Assembly (NCBI GenBank): GCA_027577415.1
Contig: JANBQS010000326.1
Span: 1-20,968, forward strand
Origin: Coemansia sp. RSA 922
Lineage: Eukaryota; Kickxellomycota; Kickxellomycetes; Kickxellales; Kickxellaceae
Reading direction: 5' to 3'
DNA: 20,968 bases
Each line of letters opens with the position of its first letter. Position 1 is the stretch's first letter. Made by a program: the position numbers and the translations under genes. This document shows, one piece after another, positions 8,456 to 14,581 of this stretch. The notes under the pieces were generated by a model that had not been told where the DNA came from, searched no databases, and saw nothing but the letters and a program-made list of their open reading frames with translations.

Positions 8456-8809
8456 CTACTCTAGCATTTTAATTATTTCCTTGTTATTCTTAATCCAATC
8501 ATCACCAGTTGAATCTGTAACATCGTTATTCTCACATTTCTTCTTAAATGAAGGAAATTTACAGCTCATCGCAATAATAACGAAGTTGTTGGAGTTGTCT
8601 GGTATTTTCTCTGGGCTTTTAGGCCCGTAATGTACGCCGTTTGCAATACTATGGATACTTAGTCCTCTAACTTTATTATAAATATTTTTACTTTGTTGGA
8701 TATCACTGTCAATTTCTAAGTAATTCGTGGCATATTTTATTTTCAGGTCATCTACTTTGGTAAGAGTGGGGTCGTCACTGACAATGAACATGTAAACAGG
8801 TACTTTCAT
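8456..8809 (-). CDS. Orphan small protein, 117 residues
   Basis: I do not recognise this gene. From ATG 8809, which has A at -3, it gives 117 residues starting MKVPVYMFIVSDDPTLTKV. It is Lys/Asn/Ile-rich, with only two Cys, both in MSCKFPSFKKKCE, and an acidic/basic C-terminus (GDDWIKNNKEIIKMLE). The frame is open to 8836, but only a GTG lies upstream. No signal peptide or transmembrane segment is convincing. Support for a real gene comes from its promoter. TATTTAAG on the coding strand (8915-8922) lies about 110 bp upstream, followed by a pyrimidine- and CA-rich leader with no other ATG. AGGGG-type elements and a CRE cluster lie further up. Codon use is much more AT-rich than in its neighbours. 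It could also be a fragment of a larger decayed gene. Confidence 0.45.
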   Translation of the reverse strand: MKVPVYMFIVSDDPTLTKVDDLKIKYATNYLEIDSDIQQSKNIYNKVRGLSIHSIANGVHYGPKSPEKIPDNSNNFVIIAMSCKFPSFKKKCENNDVTDSTGDDWIKNNKEIIKMLE

Positions 8810-8914
8810 TCTGAGGGCTAAACAAATAATAAGCACTTGAAGAGATGATGGAGATGGGGTTGTTGATATGGTGTGGAAAAAGTAGGAAGATTTTTGGAGG
8901 AGCAGGGTGCGTCT

Positions 8915-8922
8915 CTTAAATA
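8915..8922 (-). promoter_or_regulatory. TATA-like element of the orphan gene
   Basis: CTTAAATA on the plus strand reads TATTTAAG on the minus strand, about 110 bp before ATG 8809. It resembles the TATTTAAAG of the second CsbD-like promoter. AGGGG (8942-8946) and CCCCT (8970-8974) lie just upstream. Confidence 0.4.
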
Positions 8923-8993
8923 GGGCAGTCGAAGGAAAAAAAGGGGAATGTCCAACTTTTCTTCCTCAGCCCCTTGCTTTGAGATTTTAGGCC

Positions 8994-9131
8994 TACGTCA
9001 TAGCACTAGTAAGCAATTCAAATTCAAGCGCAATCAATCTTGAGGCCTCCAATAGATTGCTTTTCAATCTATCAGAGACTGCTTTCTTTGTCCTCTCTTT
9101 TTCAAAGAATGACGTAATCACACTGACGTCA
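8994..9131. promoter_or_regulatory. CRE/ATF site cluster
   Basis: TACGTCAT at 8994-9001, TGACGTAA at 9110-9117 and the full palindromic TGACGTCA at 9124-9131 fall within 138 bp. They lie 185-320 bp upstream of the orphan gene's ATG and about 1.1 kb upstream of the second CsbD-like gene, so the orphan is the more likely target. Confidence 0.45.
9052..9072. repeat. Perfect 8-bp hairpin
   Basis: ATAGATTG, loop CTTTT, then CAATCTAT. It lies directly after the palindrome GAGGCCTC (9042-9049) and between the CRE-like sites. No U-run follows and no gene ends here, so it is not an obvious terminator. Confidence 0.5.
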
Positions 9132-9574
9132 TAAGGTGGTGCTCAAAGGTAAAAGAAAAGTGACAGCAATTACCAGTAGTACAAAACCCTGCACTACAAA
9201 GCAATAGCAACGAATCGATGTACTGCAGATGTAAATTATGAGGAGGGAGGATGTTCGCTAAACACTTTGCAACGATAAAAGCAAGTAATAGATATCTTAG
9301 AAAGGTAATGTTTATTATTTTGAACGCTTGAAGAAAACCCACGCTATATATCTTGAGCCTGGAGCTCTAAAACAATAACAAACCAGTATTGTGTGACCCA
9401 AACCCTGCAAAGCAAGATAAGTAAAGCCACTCATCTGTAGCTAGTTGATCAAGTAATTTTAAGAGTGTAGATATGTAGTATCTAGCTTATCTGGCGTCAG
9501 CCTAAGGTCACCATTCTAATGTCTCGTATTAATAAATAATAAAAGCTATAAGAAGTGATGATAAAGAAACCTAA

Positions 9575-9593
9575 GCCGGCATGCCATGCATGG
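9575..9593. repeat. Overlapping short palindromes
   Basis: GCCGGC (9575-9580), GGCATGCC (9578-9585) and CCATGCATGG (9584-9593) overlap in 19 bases. Each is its own reverse complement. They could be protein-binding sites; none can be named. Confidence 0.35.
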
Positions 9594-9667
9594 TCCCTTT
9601 AATAAATAAGGTCATGGCGCAGTAGCGCTAGTCGTCAACATTAAAGATCGCCCAACGGGGCAATAGA

Positions 9668-9683
9668 TCGGTCACGTGACCGA
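9668..9683. promoter_or_regulatory. 16-bp palindrome centred on an E-box
   Basis: TCGGTCACGTGACCGA is a perfect palindrome with CACGTG at its centre. GTCACGTGAC is the preferred site of dimeric bHLH regulators of the Cbf1/USF class. It lies about 540 bp upstream of the second CsbD-like gene, in otherwise AT-rich DNA. Confidence 0.45.
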
Positions 9684-9988
9684 AATGTGGGATCGCTCGC
9701 CGATGCGATGTGTTGATCCTACAGATATAACAGGCCAAATTTTATATTAATACATGTTATCGACATCATCATAGCTGTTTCGTAAAAAAAAAACCAATAT
9801 TAGAGATCCGTAGCATGAACCAGTTTTTTTTTTTTACAAGAGTTCTGTTTTAAAAATATTCGCTTATATTTATGCGCAGTAAAGCATTACATGTGGCAGG
9901 CAGTCTAGGCCGCATAAGTGAAACATTTAGCCTCAGAACACTCATCGCATGATTGGTAGATTTTGTTTAGAGGCGTGACCACAATAAT

Positions 9989-10003
9989 AGGAGTAGGGGA
10001 AGG
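9989..10003 (+). promoter_or_regulatory. AGGAGTAGGGG element, CsbD-like gene 2
   Basis: AGGAGTAGGGGAAGG matches the element at 7367-7380 before the first copy except for one missing G. It lies about 220 bp before the start codon and contains the AGGGG stress-response core. Confidence 0.45.
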
Positions 10004-10084
10004 CTACAAAATATGCATAAATGTTTGCCAAGACATTTCTTCTCAAACAATGGCAGGTACCATCTAGCCCACTGTTCTGCAAAG

Positions 10085-10092
10085 TATTTAAA
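10085..10092 (+). promoter_or_regulatory. TATA-like box of CsbD-like gene 2
   Basis: TATTTAAA begins 139 bp before the start codon, the same position as TATAAAAC in the first copy (138 bp). Confidence 0.5.
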
Positions 10093-10223
10093 GGAGGTTT
10101 GCTCGGTCAGGCAGCCCCAAATCTTCTTATTACTACCCACACGGCTATTAAATATTTTTTATATTTTTTCTTCCAAACTTTTCAAGCAACCGAAACAACC
10201 ACTCTTTATTCCCTTTTATTACT

Positions 10224-10571
10224 ATGGAATACGTCAACCGCGCAACTGGAGCCACCAAGGAGCAGATCGGGAAAGCGATAGGTAACCCAAAGTTGGAAGC
10301 CGAGGGACACGCTCAAAGGGCCCAAGCCCTAGGTGAGCAACAAATGAAGAGCGCTCAAAACACCGCAGAGCATACCGCCGAGCAGGGCAAGTCCGCTGTG
10401 AACCAGGCCGGCGATAAAGTCAAGCACTTTGGCGGTGAAGTCAAACAGAAGATTGGCGACGCCTTTGGTAGCCAGCGGACTGCCAATGAGGGTCGCATGG
10501 ATCAGGCAGAGGCGTCGGTCAAGGATACGATCCACGGCCAGCAGAAGGATATGCACGGCAACCTCAAGTAG
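10224..10571 (+). CDS. CsbD-like stress protein, copy 2
   Basis: Paralogue of the gene at 7637-7984, with the same length (115 residues) and about 29 substitutions by hand alignment. It keeps both CsbD-type repeats, ATKEQIGKAIGNPKLEAEG near residues 10-28 and GGEVKQKIGDAFGSQRTANEG near 70-90. Cys81 of copy 1 is Phe here, so this copy has no cysteine. The last 24 residues differ at one position only. It is hydrophilic, with no signal peptide, and probably nuclear or cytosolic. It converges with the first MFS transporter gene, with 111 bp between the two stop codons. The duplicated leader and TATA position argue that both copies are functional; the different upstream DNA (E-box palindrome here) suggests they may respond to different signals. 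Confidence 0.85.
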   Translation: MEYVNRATGATKEQIGKAIGNPKLEAEGHAQRAQALGEQQMKSAQNTAEHTAEQGKSAVNQAGDKVKHFGGEVKQKIGDAFGSQRTANEGRMDQAEASVKDTIHGQQKDMHGNLK

Positions 10572-10632
10572 TCTGTCATAATCAAGCTATTGTTTAAATC
10601 TTTATCATTCTTTTATGTCTAGGTTTGAAACA

Positions 10633-10638
10633 AATAAA
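10633..10638 (+). terminator. Polyadenylation signal of CsbD-like gene 2
   Basis: AATAAA lies about 60 bases after the stop codon, inside the 111-bp spacer shared with the convergent transporter gene. Confidence 0.4.
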
Positions 10639-10682
10639 AATGTGCGTGACAATTATATAAAAAAATTACATTGCTAAACTTT

Positions 10683-12098
10683 CTAAATTCTTTGGAAGAA
10701 TCGCCGGTCTGTTCGCTGCCTCTGGACGTGAACGCGCATTACAAAGGTGACGATGCCCGCGAACAAGATAAACATTCCACTAAAGATAATAGTGTTGGTG
10801 AATTGCTCACGCTTGTCATATTTGTCAAAGATCGCGCCCTGAGCAAGGTTTCCAGCGAGCACGCCAAGTCCACCAAACAAGTTTGTCATGCCCATTATGC
10901 TCGCCAGCACGTCCATGTCAAAGTGTCTTCCTATAATCACTGGGTTAATTGATATAAAGCTCGGCGATATCAGGCCGTAAAGCGCACAAAGCACGTAGAG
11001 CGGGGTGATGGTTTTGGCGGTCATCCATAGTGGCATCTCAATGACAACTGTTAGCATTATACTAATGAGCAGAGTATTGATACAGCCAAAGCGATCAGCA
11101 ATGACACCAGCCATGACGCGACCAACTACGCTACCAGCGTTAAGTACTAATAGCAGGTTTGAGCCATCCCGCAGTGTGCCACCCAAGTGCTTTGCATTAG
11201 TGCCAACGTAAAATGTCAGCGCCCAGTATCCAGTGTAGATTGTGCATGTCTCAACCGACACTAGCCAAAAGATCAGTCGCTTGGCAGCACAAAACTCAAA
11301 CAGGCTCTTTCGAGGTTTAGCAGGAACTCGGCGATAGTACAGCGAATTCGTCAGACTCGTCACTGAAAAGGTAAGGATGCCGAGAATACGCAGTGCCCAC
11401 TCCGCGCCTAGACTGTCAATCATGGCCTGGATAGCGGCGGTGAACCACAGGCCGCCGATGCTGCTGCCAGCGACAGCGATACCAGTTGCTAGGCCGCGGT
11501 TCTTGATAAACCACTGTGCAGGAATCGAGACGCTGGGTGAATAGAGAAAGGATGCGCCAATGCCAAGCAAAACGCCTTGAGTGAGAATGAGCTGCCAGAC
11601 CTCCTTGCAGAATGAAGCCAATATATATGCCAGCGTACAGATGACTGTGCCAGTGTACGCAGTGACGCGATACCCCAGTTTATCTGACATGGCTCCAGTG
11701 AGGATGCTACATCCCAGCATCAGCGACGTAACCAACGTGCCAATCCACGCCAAAGTCGTTGCCGAAGTTCCCGCAAACTTGACATTGAGGTAATAGGTCG
11801 AAAACACGCCATAGGAGTTGGATACGCCAAATATAAACATATAATTGACCATAGCAGCCAGCGTCGGAATCCATCCAAACAATCCATCGGCGGGGCGGAC
11901 ATTGTCACGTTCCTCCGACGATGTTAGTTTGACGTTCTCGTCGCAGAGTGGTTCTGTCTTATGAATACTTCCTCTCTCGCTAGCTTTGGTGTCGCCTGCA
12001 AAAGATACGCTCGCCATATCCTTGTGAAGTATATTGATGCGAGTGTTTACGGGTATTGGTCCAACACCACGCTCTGTCGTACCAGCAGCCCGAAGCAT
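10683..12098 (-). CDS. MFS transporter, monocarboxylate-permease type, copy 1
   Basis: A 12-helix major facilitator of the monocarboxylate transporter type, expected in the plasma membrane or another membrane; the substrate cannot be read from sequence. After a hydrophilic N-terminus, DGLFGW at 71-76 gives the MCT-family signature before helix 1. GAMSDKLGYR at 135-144 is the loop 2-3 MFS motif, and GVIADRFG is the matching loop in the second half. The central loop holds YYRRVPAKPRK. It is about three quarters identical by eye to the next gene (12678-14063) but has an unrelated N-terminus. The ATG at 12098 has a weak context (T at -3). Met28 at 12017 has G at -3 and G at +4 and may be the main start (444 residues). 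It is transcribed toward the second CsbD-like gene. Confidence 0.88.
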   Translation of the reverse strand: MLRAAGTTERGVGPIPVNTRINILHKDMASVSFAGDTKASERGSIHKTEPLCDENVKLTSSEERDNVRPADGLFGWIPTLAAMVNYMFIFGVSNSYGVFSTYYLNVKFAGTSATTLAWIGTLVTSLMLGCSILTGAMSDKLGYRVTAYTGTVICTLAYILASFCKEVWQLILTQGVLLGIGASFLYSPSVSIPAQWFIKNRGLATGIAVAGSSIGGLWFTAAIQAMIDSLGAEWALRILGILTFSVTSLTNSLYYRRVPAKPRKSLFEFCAAKRLIFWLVSVETCTIYTGYWALTFYVGTNAKHLGGTLRDGSNLLLVLNAGSVVGRVMAGVIADRFGCINTLLISIMLTVVIEMPLWMTAKTITPLYVLCALYGLISPSFISINPVIIGRHFDMDVLASIMGMTNLFGGLGVLAGNLAQGAIFDKYDKREQFTNTIIFSGMFILFAGIVTFVMRVHVQRQRTDRRFFQRI

Positions 12099-12677
12099 GG
12101 ATAGAAACTAGATATTATGTAATAGGCAAAAAAGGGAAGGAGGGAAATGGATGCAAGAAAAGAAGTCTATCCGGATTTATGCCTGTGAGTAACTCAAGGA
12201 GCCAAAAATCTGCCTACACTCACGCTTTCCTTAAAAAGTGTGTGTGGCACTTTTTATTGTTCTTTAAGCGCGCTAATTGTTCTAGCTCGGATCTCTTCAC
12301 AGGCTAGCATGTGGCGCATATTGTCTTTATTTCGGCAGTTGTGTGATAGGCAGATTGCCCTTGCTTTTTGCTACATTTTCACCGCTCTGTGAAAAAATTC
12401 TCCGCTGTATCTTTTATTTGGCAAAGATTGTCGCAATGCCCACGTGCTCTTGAGATTTCGGACTTTACAGACGTCCTAACGATCAACTTTAGGTGCAATG
12501 ATCCGATGCCGTGGTACTGGGGCCCTGTACTCGGATAGTTTTTACGTGTTAAAGCACACATGTTCATTAACGGTGTTTAGCGCAAATGCAATATTTGATA
12601 TTATATTCATATGGTCACGAGATAAAACTTATGCTTCTTACAATATCGAAGGGGTATTTTTTTTTTGGAGAAACATA
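12099..12677. other. Spacer between the two transporter genes
   Basis: It holds the promoter of transporter copy 1 and the 3' end of copy 2. Forward frames overlapping here are extensions of antisense shadows. A CACGTG E-box core is present near 12442, and GACGTC near 12470. No gene or RNA was recognised. Confidence 0.5.
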
Positions 12678-14063
12678 CTACACTTTTTGGAAGAGCCTTT
12701 TATCGCTCTGCTTGCTGATAACATGGCTACGCATGATAAACGTGGTGACACCAGCAAGCATAATAAACGTACCGCTGAAAATAACCGTATTGGTAAACTG
12801 CTCGCGTTTATCATACTTGTCAAAGATTGCACCTTGCGCCAAGTTTCCTCCCAGGATACCCAGACCAGCAAGGCCATTGACCATGCCCATTACGCTTGCT
12901 AGCGTGTCAGTATCGAACTGTTTTGCGATAATGACCGGATTCAATGCTATAAACGTCGGCGATATTAACCCATACAACGCGCACAGGACAAATAGCGGAG
13001 CGATGCTAGTGGCCGTTAGCCATATAGACATGAGCAAAATAGAGGTCAGCAAATAGCTAATAAACAATGTGTTAATGTTACCGAACCGATCCGCAACAAC
13101 GCCAGCCATAACACGACCTACCACGCTACCAGCATTAAGCACCAAGAGCAAATTCGATCCATCCTGTGACGTACCGCCCAAATGTCTTGCGGCCGTACCG
13201 ATGTAAAAAGTTACTACCCAGAAACCAACATCCATCAAGCTTGACTCAAGAGAAACCAGCCAAAATACCAGTCGTTTAGTAGCGCTAAGCTCCAATAGTC
13301 CCTTACGAGGTTTGGCAGGTACTCTACGATAGTAAAGCATGTTCATTAAACTTGTCACGACAAGTGTCAGAATACCCAAGATACGCAGTGCCCATTCAGC
13401 GCCCAAGTTATCAATCATAGTCTGCGTAGCCGCAGTAAACCACAGACCGCCAATACTACTACCAGCCATAGCTATACCTGAAGCCAGACCACGTCTCTTG
13501 CTAAACCACTGCGATGGGATTGAAAAACTAGGCGCGATCAAAAACGACAAGCCAATACCGAGCAACACGCCCTGAGTAAGAATCAGCTGCCACACGTGCT
13601 TGGAAAATGATGCCAATATATAAGCCAATGTACAAATTACAGTACCAGTGTATGCAGTTACGCGGTATCCCTTTTTGTCGGCCAGAGCTCCAGTGAAAAT
13701 ATTGCAAATAAGCATAAGCGACGTAATAAGCGTACCGATCCACGACAAAGTCGTAGCTGAGGTTCCCGCAAACTTGATATTAAGGTAGTATGTCGAAAAC
13801 ACGCCATATGAATTGGAGGCTCCAAACACAAACATGTAGTTGACAGTAACAGCTAGAGTAGGGATCCAGCCAAATAAACCGTCGATAGGTCGAATGCCGT
13901 CGTGCTCCACTGACTGCAATTCACTATCCGATGATTCCGTGTCCTGCCCCCATGGTTTCTCCTGTACCGTATGCGTACTAGTAGTGTAGTCGACTGCAGG
14001 CCCTCCTTCCAACGATGAACCGCTATGGCTGCTGGTAGGTAATGCCAGCGCTGCTCCAGTCAT
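12678..14063 (-). CDS. MFS transporter, monocarboxylate-permease type, copy 2
   Basis: Tandem paralogue of the preceding transporter in the same orientation, 461 residues from ATG 14063. The frame is open to 14111, but that upstream codon is TTG. The MCT-type signature DGLFGW is at 61-66, followed by a helix 1 with SNSYGVFSTYYLN. The loop 2-3 motif GALADKKGYR is at 125-134, and GVVADRFG is present in the second half. The C-terminal tail is short and basic. The N-terminal 60 residues are Ser/Thr/Glu-rich (for example DTESSDSELQSVEHD) and differ completely from copy 1, so regulation or trafficking may differ while the core is kept. A TATA-like ATATAAAAAA on the coding strand (near 14204-14213) lies about 145 bp upstream. 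Its substrate is unknown; a carboxylate is likely from the family. Confidence 0.88.
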   Translation of the reverse strand: MTGAALALPTSSHSGSSLEGGPAVDYTTSTHTVQEKPWGQDTESSDSELQSVEHDGIRPIDGLFGWIPTLAVTVNYMFVFGASNSYGVFSTYYLNIKFAGTSATTLSWIGTLITSLMLICNIFTGALADKKGYRVTAYTGTVICTLAYILASFSKHVWQLILTQGVLLGIGLSFLIAPSFSIPSQWFSKRRGLASGIAMAGSSIGGLWFTAATQTMIDNLGAEWALRILGILTLVVTSLMNMLYYRRVPAKPRKGLLELSATKRLVFWLVSLESSLMDVGFWVVTFYIGTAARHLGGTSQDGSNLLLVLNAGSVVGRVMAGVVADRFGNINTLFISYLLTSILLMSIWLTATSIAPLFVLCALYGLISPTFIALNPVIIAKQFDTDTLASVMGMVNGLAGLGILGGNLAQGAIFDKYDKREQFTNTVIFSGTFIMLAGVTTFIMRSHVISKQSDKRLFQKV

Positions 14064-14581
14064 AGTTACAAAAAATAGTAAAGAACAAGATGCACAGGTA
14101 AAATAGACCAAGGAAAAATAAAAGAATGTCTAGCGAAGGAATAATCCAAAAATACGTAATAAATGCAATGTACGCCGCTAAAAAGGTCAAGCGCGACCAT
14201 GCATTTTTTATATGTTCATCCCACCACGACTCAAAGTTTTTTAGTGTGTGGCTGCGCACAAAGCGACCCGCACAGCTGGCTTTGTACGCATAAATAGATA
14301 TATTTGGCGGGGAATAAAACTTTCCACAAAGATGTAATCTAAAAGCTCCCTGAAAGGAGAACATGTTTCTAACACCCTAAAACTTCCCTTTCTGGGAACC
14401 TGTTTGCGATTTAAAAAGGAAAACAAAATACAAACACAGACAGCACGTGGCATTTCAGAACATCTTTACAGAATCGCGTCGCTCGGCCCTTTCCAAGAAT
14501 TTATACTCTATCATCTACAAAGCAAAGAGAAAAAAAAAGAATGTATGTATCAGACAAACGAAAAAAGAGCAACATATTGGT
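14064..14581. other. Spacer: transporter promoter and SWA2 3' region
   Basis: It contains the promoter of transporter copy 2, with the TATA-like element near 14204-14213, and the 3' end of the SWA2 gene. Frames in it start with non-ATG codons. No gene, RNA or repeat was recognised. Confidence 0.5.

Larger units (their letters stand above)
8810..10223. other. Gene-poor AT-rich spacer with regulatory motifs
   Basis: About 1.4 kb between the orphan gene and the second CsbD-like gene, with no supportable gene. The minus-strand frame at 9118-9342 starts with GTG and has no internal ATG until its end. The region carries three CRE-like sites, a 21-bp hairpin, clustered short palindromes, a 16-bp palindrome around an E-box, and the promoter of the second CsbD-like gene. 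T and A runs are frequent near 9783-9840. Confidence 0.55.

Noticed and set aside
9118..9342. Minus-strand frame with a hydrophobic signal-peptide-like start
   Set aside because: It starts with GTG, has no ATG until four codons before its stop, and shows no promoter or recognisable content.
9610..9720. tRNA-like A-box TGGCGCAGTAG at 9615-9625
   Set aside because: No matching B-box at the right distance, no complete acceptor stem, and the D-arm would have only a 4-base loop. It is not a tRNA and too weak for a SINE call.
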